11,930 nucleotides of DNA from Planctomycetota bacterium (GCA_021798635.1 JAJZGH010000150.1:1-11930); one strand, 5' to 3'. Positions 1 to 7,678 are shown, counted from the stretch's first letter. Notes: generated by a model not told the origin, from the letters alone. Made by a program: numbers and translations.

Positions 1-84
1 TTGGCATCTGTCACAGGGCCGCCGACTGGTTGTCTAATACTGTATCAGCCGGCATGGTGCCGTCGGAATTGGGAACTTTTGGAC

Positions 85-90
85 AGGGGA
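85..90 (+). promoter_or_regulatory. Ribosome binding site deciding the DUF1398 start
   Basis: AGGGGA followed by 8 bases and then ATG at 99. It supports the internal ATG over the upstream TTG at 30, which has no purine-rich stretch at a suitable distance. Confidence 0.6.
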
Positions 91-98
91 AATGTGCT

Positions 99-497
99 AT
101 GCAATCTCTCGACACACAGGTTATTCATCAGTGTCTGGCCCTGGCGATGGAAAATAAGATGACATTTGACGAGACGGTCATGAACCTTAAGGCGATTGGC
201 GTGGAACGTTATGATGTGGATCTTGTGGGCCGGACGGCGACATACTATTCGACTGCGGGAGAAGTCTATTCGTTACGTCGGGGGCCGGAACATTCGGCGA
301 TCATTGTTGAAGATTTCAACGGTGTCGGGGTTGCTCAAGCTGTGCAGGAAATCAAAATAAAGCACATTGACTATCCGGAATTTCTGCAGCGCATTATGAA
401 CGCCGGTACGGTCAGCTATTCGGTGTACCTGACCGGGGGCCGGGCGATCTACTTTGGCCGTCGGGGCGATTATCATGTTGAGGAGTTTCCGCGGTAA
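99..497 (+). CDS. DUF1398 family protein (YbcV-like)
   Basis: A 132-residue soluble protein that I recognise as DUF1398, the family of E. coli YbcV; the biochemical role of the family is unknown. The N-terminal part has the pattern F-x3-V-x2-L-x3-GV-x2-Y-x-VDL around residues 23-43. The C-terminal part has the pattern YPEF, IMNAGT, Y-x-V-x-L-x-GGRAIYFGRRG, H-x-EEFP, which is the most typical block of the family. No signal peptide or membrane segment is visible. An in-frame TTG at 30 would add 23 residues, but the ATG at 99 is preferred because AGGGGA lies 8 bases upstream and the shorter length fits the family. The gene ends 27 bases before the sigma-factor gene, so the two are probably cotranscribed. 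Family assignment is fairly sure; the role is not known. Confidence 0.8.
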   Translation: MQSLDTQVIHQCLALAMENKMTFDETVMNLKAIGVERYDVDLVGRTATYYSTAGEVYSLRRGPEHSAIIVEDFNGVGVAQAVQEIKIKHIDYPEFLQRIMNAGTVSYSVYLTGGRAIYFGRRGDYHVEEFPR

Positions 498-504
498 GTC
501 TGTA

Positions 505-516
505 CCTCGGTAGAGG
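505..516 (+). promoter_or_regulatory. Small hairpin containing the sigma-factor Shine-Dalgarno
   Basis: CCTC (505-508), loop GGTA, GAGG (513-516). The 3' arm is the only good Shine-Dalgarno for the ATG at 525 (8-base spacing). Pairing could dampen initiation, but the stem is only 4 bp and may be chance. Confidence 0.25.
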
Positions 517-524
517 CAAAGGCC

Positions 525-1403
525 ATGATGTTTAATAATTCCATGCAAGTGCCGCCCGGCGGCGAAGAGGATCACACTCTGGTAACAGCTGCGAAAAATG
601 GAGATCGGCAAGCATTGGAGCAACTCATCCGGCGGCACCAGACATGGATATTCAATTTAGCGTTGCGGATGATGTGGCGCAGGGATAACGCTGAAGACGC
701 GACGCAGGAAATATTACTCAAAATTGTAACGCACCTGGCGTCATTTGAAGGTAAAAGCAGCTTTCACACGTGGGCTTATCGCATTGCGGTCAATCATTTG
801 TTAAACGTGAAAAAATCGGAAATGGAACATACCGGTGTGACGTTTACGGATATGGGACGCAGCCTGGATGAAACCATGGACCAGGTGCTCTCTGACAATC
901 CCGACTACGGCGTTGCGTTGCCGGTGATTGTGGAAGAGGCTCGGATTGGCTGCATGACTGCCATGCTCATGTGTCTGGATCGGCGGCAGCGGGCGGCGTT
1001 TATACTGGGAGAGATGTTCGGCGTTGATGATGTCATGGGTGCGGAAATTCTTGAGGTAAGCAACGTAAATTTCCGGCAATTGCTTTCCCGTGCCCGGCGC
1101 GATTTATATCAGTTCATGAATGGCAAGTGCGGATTGGTGAACGCCGGCAACCCCTGTCGATGCGCCAAAAAAGCCCGCGGCTTCATGGAAAAGGGATATC
1201 TCGATCCATTGCATCGGCAATTCACAACGCATCACGCTTCGCAGATACGCGATGTTGCGCCGGACCGCCTCGCGGACCTCACCAGCGCCACGGATCATGC
1301 CCATGCCCTGTTATTCCGCGACCATCCGATGTTGCCGGTGGATGACCAGACGCGGATAATCAGTAAATTGCTGGAGCGCAGTGGTTTGGAGAATCTGGAA
1401 TGA
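525..1403 (+). CDS. ECF-type RNA polymerase sigma factor with C-terminal extension
   Basis: A sigma-70 family factor of the extracytoplasmic-function type, 292 residues. Region 2 spans about residues 19-95 (DRQALEQLIRRH, then NAEDATQEILLKI, then SSFHTWAYRIAVNHLL, the core- and -10-binding helices). Region 4 spans about 148-198 (DRRQRAAFILGEMFG through FRQLLSRARRDL). Typical ECF factors are about 160-200 residues; this one adds about 90. The extension opens with a cysteine cluster, C202, C211 and C213 in a CX8CXC pattern (NPCRC), followed by a basic stretch and a helical tail of unknown role. No anti-sigma factor is encoded in the window. The start at 525 has GAGG 8 bases upstream; ATG at 528 is an alternative. 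It overlaps tag by 4 bases (ATGA), which suggests translational coupling. Sigma assignment is strong; the target promoters are unknown. Confidence 0.9.
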   Translation: MMFNNSMQVPPGGEEDHTLVTAAKNGDRQALEQLIRRHQTWIFNLALRMMWRRDNAEDATQEILLKIVTHLASFEGKSSFHTWAYRIAVNHLLNVKKSEMEHTGVTFTDMGRSLDETMDQVLSDNPDYGVALPVIVEEARIGCMTAMLMCLDRRQRAAFILGEMFGVDDVMGAEILEVSNVNFRQLLSRARRDLYQFMNGKCGLVNAGNPCRCAKKARGFMEKGYLDPLHRQFTTHHASQIRDVAPDRLADLTSATDHAHALLFRDHPMLPVDDQTRIISKLLERSGLENLE

Positions 1404-2008
1404 ATGCGACGATGAAAAACATGGAGCCACCGCCTTACCCTCTGGATGCAAAGCGCTGCGCCTGGCCGAAATCGGATTTGAGCATCGCGTATCACGACCG
1501 TGAATGGGGCGTGCCGGTACATGATGACCGGAAACTTTTTGAATTCATGGTCCTGGATGCGGCGCAGGCGGGGTTAAGCTGGGAAACGGTTTTGAAAAAG
1601 CGAGAAGCGTATCGCCGGGCTTTTGCCCAATTTGATCCTGCGGCGGTAGCCCGGTTCGGCCAGCGGGATTTTCAGCGGCTCATGAATGATGCAGGCATTA
1701 TCCGTAACCGGTTAAAGATTCAATCGGCGATCAGCGGTGCGGCCGCATTTCTGAAGGTGCAGGAGGAATTCGGAAGTTTTGATGCGTATGTCTGGCGATT
1801 TGTGAATGGACAACCCATTATCAACCATCGCCGGCGGCACGGCTCAATTCCCGCGCGCAGCCGCGAATCTGACATGTTGAGCCGTGATTTAAGAGCCCGT
1901 GGCTTCAGTTTTGTCGGCACCACAATCTGTTACGCCTTCATGCAGGCCGCCGGGCTGGTTAATGACCATCTGGTGACGTGCTTCCGTCATCCGGAAGTTG
2001 GCCGGTAA
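1400..2008 (+). CDS. tag: DNA-3-methyladenine glycosylase I (TAG)
   Basis: Cytoplasmic base-excision repair enzyme that removes 3-methyladenine from alkylated DNA. The 202-residue protein aligns by eye with E. coli Tag (about 187 residues) along its whole length: RCAW near the N-terminus, AYHDREWGVP, QAGLSWETVLKKRE, DAGIIRNRLKI, and the C-terminal GFSFVGTTICYAFMQ-x-AGLVNDH. The zinc ligands of E. coli Tag (C4, H17, H175, C179) have counterparts C20, H32, H190 and C194. The base-pocket residue corresponding to E. coli Glu38 is Asp53 here (LDAAQAGLSW), a conservative change. The start overlaps the sigma-factor stop in an ATGA, with GGAG 8 bases upstream. The last 50 bases overlap, tail to tail, the restriction-modification gene on the other strand. 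No terminator is visible between them. Confidence 0.95.
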   Translation: MNATMKNMEPPPYPLDAKRCAWPKSDLSIAYHDREWGVPVHDDRKLFEFMVLDAAQAGLSWETVLKKREAYRRAFAQFDPAAVARFGQRDFQRLMNDAGIIRNRLKIQSAISGAAAFLKVQEEFGSFDAYVWRFVNGQPIINHRRRHGSIPARSRESDMLSRDLRARGFSFVGTTICYAFMQAAGLVNDHLVTCFRHPEVGR

Positions 2009-4964
2009 TGCCCTGCCGGAGGCGGGGTGCATGCCTATGAATAGCGCTTCCAAGGCTCCCTTCTACGATCGCAATTTCGTCAGCGGTCAGGCCGTAAATA
2101 TCATAGACAAGCTGATCGATGTGGCGTTCCTGGGCCTCAATCTGGCGATGAATTTGCTCACCGCCGATGCGCAGTTTTGAAAGTTTTTTATGCAGTTCTA
2201 AAATGGTTCTGACCAGGTCGACCAACCGGTCATGAATTCCCCGATCGCGTTTGCTGGAAAAGTCGATTGGGCGGACGGGAAGGGCCGCAACGTTTCCTTT
2301 TTTCACTTCAGCCAGCGCCTCTCCGACTTCGGGGTTCAAGGTGCGGTAATACCAGTTAATGAGCCGCGCATTGAGTATTCCCAGAATATAAAGCGGAGAG
2401 ATATCAGGTGCGGATACTGTCACCACATGCATGTTATTCAAACATAAGAGCTTATCTTTATCGAGTGCGGCGATCAGGCTGTCGCCGGTTTGTCGCATCA
2501 CGATCTTTTCGGGCGCATTGAAATTCGCCGCAGGTCGCGGTTCGGCCAGCCAAGGGCCATATTTGATGAAGCGTGCCTTTTTGGGGCTGATTTTAAACCG
2601 AGCGATGTCGGCCCCACGAATATATTGTCGATAAAGGGGTCCTAATGGCTCGTCCGCGTCGTAACACCGAGTGTCGACGATCCGTCGGGATTGCGGCGGG
2701 GATCCCTTCCCCACTTGGTAGGGCTTGATTCCCACGTTGATATTGCAAATTGACTCCAAAGGTACGCCGGCGCTTGCACATTGTTTCGCGATCCGGCGGT
2801 CCGGTGCGTTTAGGAAAATATTAATTACGTCGCCATCCAAGTCCCGCCAAAGGTCTTGGGAATGCCTAAGCACGGAAATGGAGGAATCTCCCGCAATAAA
2901 GTCTTCCCGCGAGCGGGCGATTTTCACACTGACCATTGCACCGCGAGGATCGGCTTTCTGAAGCGTGAGTATCTGCGTGTCGACCGTCGCCTGGCGGAAC
3001 ACAGGGAACTGAAAATGGACAATTTCATTAATTTGCGATTCGGAACAAATAAAGCGACGGGCTTGGCGTTGTCGCAGGTTGGTCAGCCAGGGGTTGGGGA
3101 TGATGACGCCAAGCAGGCCGCCCTGTCTAAGAAGGTTCCGGACTGCCTGCTCGAGGAAGAGCAGATACGTGTCGGGCTGATAGTTCTGGTGACGGAACCT
3201 TAAAGCCAGATATTCTTTTTGTGGTTCGTCCAGGGACGCTCCATAGGGGGGATTTCCGACCACCGCGTCGAATCCGCCGGCGTCCATAATCGGTTTGAAT
3301 TCCGATCTCCACTCGAAAGCATTAATCTTCCATAATGTTTCATCGTCAAGCAGTGATAATTGCCGAGAGGCAAAGAAGTCCGGACCGATTAATGAATTTC
3401 CGCATTTGATATTATTCGCCAGATTGGGCAATGCTCGCTCTCGAAATAATCGCAGTTGGTTGTTGAGACTCTCCTGGGATTCACCTTCCAGAGCTTTTAA
3501 CAGAAGCGACAGCTTGGTTGTTTCGACAGCGTTAGCGTCGATATCTACACCAAAAATATTATTAATGAGAATTCTTTTCCGTTCGGCAAGCGTTAGTTTG
3601 AGAGTACCGCTCTGTCCGCTGCGCGTCCCGGTAATGCTACGGATCGGTGGCGATTTCTGCCGCAAAAAGCGTTCCGTGGCGTGTTCAGAATAGTATTTGA
3701 GGTGCCAATCCAGTAGGAACTGGTATGCCCCGAGCAGAAACGAACCCGATCCGCAAGCCGGATCAAGCACTCTAATGTCCGCGACATTCGGCAAATTCTT
3801 ACCCGCGAGGATTTTCCCCACCGTTGCCGCAACGATGTAGTCAACGACGTATGTTGGCGTGTAGAATACGCCTCCCGCCTTTCGCACATCGGGCTTTTCC
3901 TCCACCTTGGCGCGGTGGCCCGGAGTAAGGCGAATGACCTTGCCAAGAAATTGTTCATAAACTTGACCAAGAATATCCGCTGGTAGAACAGAAAATTCAT
4001 AGGGGGATTCCGGGTAGTAAAGAGATCGCAAAATGGTTCGAAGGGTTTTGTCGTCGACAGTAAGTCCCGGAGTCAACTCATCCGGGTCTTCGGTCTGTCC
4101 CAGCTCGTCCGAGAAATGGAACAAACCCGAGTTATATTTCTGATCCGCCTGTCTGAATATCTCCATTAAACGGCCATAAACGCCGTCGCCGTTTGACACA
4201 GCCTGCAACTGCCCATAGCGCTCGATTCCACGGTCCTCGCATATTCTAAGGAATATTATGCGATCAATTGTTCGCGTGACGGCCGAGTTGAGTTCCCGTT
4301 GAGAGAGATCGGGATTACGCATGGCGATGCTTTCCGCGAGTGTGTCGCGCCATTGTTCGATTTCTTGAAGGAACGCATCATCGACCGTTGTGGTGCCGCG
4401 TGTTCGCGACAGGCCCTGCGCAAAACGGTCAAGAGAACCCTTGAGCACGGCGTCCTTTGCCAGGATGGAGGCGATTTCAGGCCATTTTTCACTATACTGT
4501 TCCCATGTGCAATAAAAAATTCTCCCTTTTGATGCCGGATCGCTCTGGCTGGGTTTGAACCGGCAATCGTAAATCGCAAATGCCTCGAAATCGGACAACA
4601 CTGATACCGGTAATGTTGCGGACCACGCGTAGCGCCTTAACTGATATGCCGGGGAAATATCCGTGGAGATATCTACCGAAGGCCTCTTGGCCTCGACGAA
4701 AAATTTCCTTGTGCCGCCGACTCGAAAGCAGTAGTCCGGAGCTTTGGTAGCTGCACCAATCTTAATCGAATCTTCGTGAATCACATCTTTATAGGCGTCG
4801 GCGTAGCCGGAACGATTGGAGACGTCCCAGCCGAGAGCTTCGAAAAATGGTTCGAGGAATTCCCGGCGGAGTTGGGCTTCGTTGTAGTCGTTCGATTTGT
4901 ATTGCGACCGATTTAGGGAAAAACGCTCGACCAACTCCAGGATTGAAACGGGAACGCTCTGCAT
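1959..4964 (-). CDS. Single-chain Type IIG restriction-modification enzyme (Eco57I-like)
   Basis: A predicted fused restriction endonuclease and N6-adenine DNA methyltransferase, about 1001 residues, which would cut unmodified DNA and methylate the host's own sites. The N-terminal nuclease domain has a PD-(D/E)XK pattern: PDY with D77, then E91-A-K93 in FFVEAKRP. A helical linker follows. Methyltransferase motif X (GVFYTPTYVVDYIV) is near 365-378, motif I (DPACGSGSF) at 401-409, motif II (IFGVDIDANAVE) near 470-481, and the catalytic NPPY at 571-574. The C-terminal 300 residues look like a TaqI-type specificity domain ending in a long helix and YGLTADEIAIVEG. ATG at 4964 is preferred to ATGs at 4991 and 5072, because family members start just before the ILELVERF-like segment and AGGA lies 11 bases upstream. 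The last 32 residues exceed the usual family end and read antisense into tag. Target sequence cannot be told. Confidence 0.88.
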   Translation of the reverse strand: MQSVPVSILELVERFSLNRSQYKSNDYNEAQLRREFLEPFFEALGWDVSNRSGYADAYKDVIHEDSIKIGAATKAPDYCFRVGGTRKFFVEAKRPSVDISTDISPAYQLRRYAWSATLPVSVLSDFEAFAIYDCRFKPSQSDPASKGRIFYCTWEQYSEKWPEIASILAKDAVLKGSLDRFAQGLSRTRGTTTVDDAFLQEIEQWRDTLAESIAMRNPDLSQRELNSAVTRTIDRIIFLRICEDRGIERYGQLQAVSNGDGVYGRLMEIFRQADQKYNSGLFHFSDELGQTEDPDELTPGLTVDDKTLRTILRSLYYPESPYEFSVLPADILGQVYEQFLGKVIRLTPGHRAKVEEKPDVRKAGGVFYTPTYVVDYIVAATVGKILAGKNLPNVADIRVLDPACGSGSFLLGAYQFLLDWHLKYYSEHATERFLRQKSPPIRSITGTRSGQSGTLKLTLAERKRILINNIFGVDIDANAVETTKLSLLLKALEGESQESLNNQLRLFRERALPNLANNIKCGNSLIGPDFFASRQLSLLDDETLWKINAFEWRSEFKPIMDAGGFDAVVGNPPYGASLDEPQKEYLALRFRHQNYQPDTYLLFLEQAVRNLLRQGGLLGVIIPNPWLTNLRQRQARRFICSESQINEIVHFQFPVFRQATVDTQILTLQKADPRGAMVSVKIARSREDFIAGDSSISVLRHSQDLWRDLDGDVINIFLNAPDRRIAKQCASAGVPLESICNINVGIKPYQVGKGSPPQSRRIVDTRCYDADEPLGPLYRQYIRGADIARFKISPKKARFIKYGPWLAEPRPAANFNAPEKIVMRQTGDSLIAALDKDKLLCLNNMHVVTVSAPDISPLYILGILNARLINWYYRTLNPEVGEALAEVKKGNVAALPVRPIDFSSKRDRGIHDRLVDLVRTILELHKKLSKLRIGGEQIHRQIEAQERHIDQLVYDIYGLTADEIAIVEGSLGSAIHRHAPRLRQGITGQLPDDGSTSPDGH

Positions 4965-5014
4965 GTTTGGTTGTATCCTATTCGCAAGCATTGCCAATAC
5001 AGTTCTCAAGAATA

Positions 5015-5038
5015 GTCTGCGCGAAAATTCGTGCAGAC
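5015..5038. repeat. 24-base near-perfect palindrome upstream of the restriction-modification gene
   Basis: Arms GTCTGCGCGAA (5015-5025) and TTCGTGCAGAC (5028-5038) around a central AA; 10 of 11 positions pair. It lies 50 bases upstream of the start at 4964, in the 202-base gap after the delta-prime-like gene. It could be an operator for a dimeric regulator of the restriction-modification gene, or an RNA hairpin ending the upstream transcript. No T-run follows it on the minus strand, which argues against a simple intrinsic terminator. Confidence 0.6.
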
Positions 5039-5166
5039 GCAACCAGCGAAATTTCAATGACCGAAATGTCACAGAACTGCCCGGATGGGTAAGAGTTACA
5101 ATTGCGCAGAGCGGACGCGGTGTGGGGTGAGACCGCTACAAGGGGCGCTGAGACGAGCGAGGACCG

Positions 5167-6390
5167 TTACGCCGCCACGGCCGTGCGCAAAGACTGCTCA
5201 ATAGCGGTACACGTGGACGCCAGCAGTACTCCGATATGGGCGTTCATATCGGCCTGCATTTCAGCTTGCCGACACACGGCAATACATTCCTGTGCGGCAG
5301 CAAGGGGAATGCTCTGCACCTGCGATGGCATGGGAGCGATGATCGGTGCGCCTGTCGCATGGCGCAGGCGGTCATCCAGCCAGGCTGCAACAAAACTCAA
5401 CATCAGGCCCACGCCGTCGCGCACCAGGCGATCTTTGGAGGCCAGCGGATCGCGTTTGAGCATGGTCTTGGCATATTGTTCAGCGGATTTCTGGATAACC
5501 TTTGCCAAATCCATTCCGCCCTCGCGCCCAGCAAGCATATTGTCCAACGCTGAAGAAATTGTGTTGATCCAATGCGGGAAAGCAGGTTGATCGGTTGTGG
5601 GCGTTTTAGTGTCGGCCCTGTCCTTCTCATCCGGATCTGAGGCGATCACAGCTTGCATAAAAATAATGGCCCGCCCCAGGCTGCCGCCGGAAAGCCGGGC
5701 CAGCAGCCTGGCCTGGGATTCACCGGCACCGCGGTTCATAAGCTCCGGAGCCATGACAGCAAAAGACAACGCGCGAAACTGGACAAATTGTGATCGGCTG
5801 CGGATGGTACTTAAAAGTTCGGTCGGGCTGGTGGTAATTAAAATAATGAACGTTTGTGCAGGTGGTTCCTCCAGGGTTTTCAACAACGCATTTTGCGCGG
5901 GAATTTCCATGAGATCCGCCTCGTCTATAATAAACCATTTCCCGCGCCCTCTCTGGGATCGCTTATAAATTTTGGGTTCCACGCGGTGCTCCGGTGAATC
6001 ATCGCCGATCATTTCACCGCGGATAACCTGTATGCTTAACGTGGTCCCTTTGGATGTTCCGTTGCGGTCATGGTAGCGAATCAATTGGCGGCTTACCACA
6101 TGCAGGTCCGGATGGGTGCGCAATTCAACGGCCTTGCATGATTCACATTGGCCGCACGGCAGCGTCAGTAAAAAATCCGGCTCCAGCAGGGCGTTGAATA
6201 GTTCCCCGTTGTGGCTGTTGGGCCGATGTACCGGGCGATCACACAGGTTGGTTTTTGCCATCTCCACCGCGGTATGAAACTTTCCCACGCCGGTGGGGCC
6301 GGCGAAGATCCAGGTTGATGCGAGGCGTCGCGAATGAACGACTCTCTGGATATGCGCTAACGCCGTAGATTGACCTTGAATATTCAGCAT
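5167..6390 (-). CDS. holB: DNA polymerase III delta-prime-like clamp-loader ATPase
   Basis: An AAA+ protein of the clamp-loader family, 407 residues, expected to help load the sliding clamp onto primed DNA. Visible in order: Walker A GPTGVGK (31-37), a zinc module with C50 and CGQCESC (C79, C82, C85), Walker B FIIDEAD (153-159), ALLKTLEEPP (168-177), and the sensor segment STIRSRSQ (194-201), where the usual SRC reads SRS. Two stretches are longer than in E. coli HolB: the loop between C50 and C79, and residues about 98-145 between the zinc module and Walker B. The latter resembles planctomycete homologues as I remember them. The intact Walker A leaves open a DnaX-like role, but the length and lack of a tau tail favour delta prime. 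Start ATG at 6390 has AGGT 6 bases upstream. It lies 40 bases after the aminotransferase gene and probably shares its transcript. Confidence 0.8.
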   Translation of the reverse strand: MLNIQGQSTALAHIQRVVHSRRLASTWIFAGPTGVGKFHTAVEMAKTNLCDRPVHRPNSHNGELFNALLEPDFLLTLPCGQCESCKAVELRTHPDLHVVSRQLIRYHDRNGTSKGTTLSIQVIRGEMIGDDSPEHRVEPKIYKRSQRGRGKWFIIDEADLMEIPAQNALLKTLEEPPAQTFIILITTSPTELLSTIRSRSQFVQFRALSFAVMAPELMNRGAGESQARLLARLSGGSLGRAIIFMQAVIASDPDEKDRADTKTPTTDQPAFPHWINTISSALDNMLAGREGGMDLAKVIQKSAEQYAKTMLKRDPLASKDRLVRDGVGLMLSFVAAWLDDRLRHATGAPIIAPMPSQVQSIPLAAAQECIAVCRQAEMQADMNAHIGVLLASTCTAIEQSLRTAVAA

Positions 6391-6430
6391 ATTTTTACCT
6401 GTCGGATCCCGGCATTGGCCAGGCTCGGGT

Positions 6431-7609
6431 TTATCCGGTTATTTCTTCCGCCAAGGTGTTTAACGCGGTAATGCCGCGCTCAATGGTTTGATCACTGGCG
6501 GCATAACTCAAACGAAAGTGGGTATCCTGCCCGCTGAAAACAGTGCCAGGAATTACCAGCACATTATTGGCCACCGCCCGATTGACAAATTCCGTCGCCG
6601 TTAGTGATCCGGGAACTTTGGGAAACGCATAAAATGCCCCGTCCGGATTATTGATGGCAAAATGGGTCGAAAGACCGGAGATAATGCGATCCCGCTTCCG
6701 CCGATAGTCATCAATATGTGCAGTCATGTCCACTGATCCGGCATGGAGCAATTCCAGGGCGGCATATTGTGCCGGTGCCGGTGCGCAAACGAATGTATAT
6801 TGCTGCAGTTTGGTCATTTGTTCAATGATCGCCTTGGGGCCTGCGGCGTAACCCAGGCGCCAGCCCGTCATGGCATAGGTTTTGGAATAACCCTTCAACA
6901 GGATGCACTGCTCCGGCAGCAGGGGGGCGATGCTGTGATGTTTCTGGTAGCAGAAGGCGTCGTAGATTTCATCGCTAAGCACCAGCAGATTGTGCTTTTT
7001 TGCAAGGTCCGCAGCCGCTTGCAACTCCTTCGGCGTCAGGGCGATGCCGGTGGGATTATTGGGTGAACATAAAATCAGCATTTTTGAACGCGGGGTGATC
7101 GCGGCCTCAATGCGTTCAGGATGCAGGCGAAAATCCGGATAGCTGTTTACCGGCACCGGCACCGCTCCGATGAGCCGGGGAAGATGTTTATACATGACAA
7201 AGTAAGGATCAAGAAAGATCACTTCATCACCCGGGTTCAACGTCGCAAACATCCCCAGCATGATCCCGGCTGACGTGCCGGATAAAATCAGCACTCCGGG
7301 ATCGCGCCAGCCTGTGCCGGCGCAAACATCGCGACGAATGGGTTCAATAAGTTCTCCGATGCCCTGCGTGGGGGTGTACCGATTTTTACCGGCACGGATG
7401 GCCGCAATGGCCTTTTCCTTGATCGGGTCGGGCACATCAAAATCCGGCTGACCGATGGACAAATTAATTGGATCCTGCAGCTTAGCCGCTAAATCAAATA
7501 CTTTGCGAATGCCGGAAGCGTCAATCTCCATCGCCCGCTGCGAAATCAGGGCGGCAGGATTGAACGTACCGGTGGCACCCGCAGATGGATAGGTAGTGGA
7601 TGGGGTCAT
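6431..7609 (-). CDS. Class I/II pyridoxal-phosphate aminotransferase (AspC/AlaC-like)
   Basis: A fold-type I aminotransferase of 392 residues that transfers an amino group between an amino acid and a 2-oxo acid; aspartate or alanine/aromatic substrates are plausible but cannot be fixed from sequence. Landmarks: NLSIGQPDFDVP near the N-terminus, RYTPTQGIGELI, the substrate-side SPNNPTG (N185 of the NPTG), the cofactor-pairing Asp in LSDEIYD (D213), the Schiff-base lysine in GYSKTYAMTGWRLGY (K243, with R251), and FRLSYA near the end carrying the carboxylate-binding arginine. An in-frame ATG at 7807 would add 66 low-complexity, Ala-rich residues. ATG at 7609 is chosen because GAGGA lies just upstream and the family alignment begins shortly after. 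It is transcribed divergently from sucC and leads into the delta-prime-like gene. Confidence 0.93.
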   Translation of the reverse strand: MTPSTTYPSAGATGTFNPAALISQRAMEIDASGIRKVFDLAAKLQDPINLSIGQPDFDVPDPIKEKAIAAIRAGKNRYTPTQGIGELIEPIRRDVCAGTGWRDPGVLILSGTSAGIMLGMFATLNPGDEVIFLDPYFVMYKHLPRLIGAVPVPVNSYPDFRLHPERIEAAITPRSKMLILCSPNNPTGIALTPKELQAAADLAKKHNLLVLSDEIYDAFCYQKHHSIAPLLPEQCILLKGYSKTYAMTGWRLGYAAGPKAIIEQMTKLQQYTFVCAPAPAQYAALELLHAGSVDMTAHIDDYRRKRDRIISGLSTHFAINNPDGAFYAFPKVPGSLTATEFVNRAVANNVLVIPGTVFSGQDTHFRLSYAASDQTIERGITALNTLAEEITG

Positions 7610-7613
7610 AAAT

Positions 7614-7618
7614 TCCTC
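7614..7618 (-). promoter_or_regulatory. Ribosome binding site deciding the aminotransferase start
   Basis: On the minus strand GAGGA is followed by 4 bases and then ATG at 7609. It favours this start over the long upstream in-frame extension to 7807, which would also overrun the likely promoter. Confidence 0.6.
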
Positions 7619-7648
7619 AACGATTGAGTTACCAGACTCACGAGCGAC

Positions 7649-7678
7649 ATTGTAGCGTAGGTGCGGGGGAATTGTCGC
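7649..7678 (-). promoter_or_regulatory. Candidate housekeeping promoter of the aminotransferase gene
   Basis: On the minus strand GCGACA (7678-7673; 4 of 6 match to TTGACA) and TACAAT (7654-7649; 5 of 6 match to TATAAT) are separated by 18 bases. Transcription would begin near 7642, giving a leader of about 33 bases that holds the Shine-Dalgarno. Motif match only. Confidence 0.4.

Noticed and set aside
1..37. Possible C-terminal end of an upstream gene on the plus strand ending at TAA 35-37
   Set aside because: Only about 11 codons are visible, with no recognisable sequence, so it cannot be supported.
30..98. Upstream TTG start for the DUF1398 gene
   Set aside because: No Shine-Dalgarno for the TTG; ATG at 99 has AGGGGA at good spacing and gives a family-like length.
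71..101. GGGAACTTTT resembling an ECF-type -35 element before the DUF1398 gene
   Set aside because: The matching -10 would fall on or after the ATG at 99, so the transcript would lack the ribosome site. It could only work if translation began further downstream, where no start fits.
4965..5072. 36-residue N-terminal extension of the restriction-modification enzyme
   Set aside because: It would cover the palindrome at 5015-5038, has no clear ribosome site, and homologues as I know them begin near the ATG at 4964.
5117..5136. GCGGT...ACCGC stem downstream of the delta-prime-like gene as a terminator
   Set aside because: Only 5 bp with a 10-base loop and no T-run on the minus strand.
5102..5590. 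162-codon plus-strand open frame
   Set aside because: Lies antisense to the delta-prime-like gene, with Arg/Ser/Cys-rich composition and no family resemblance; a shadow frame.
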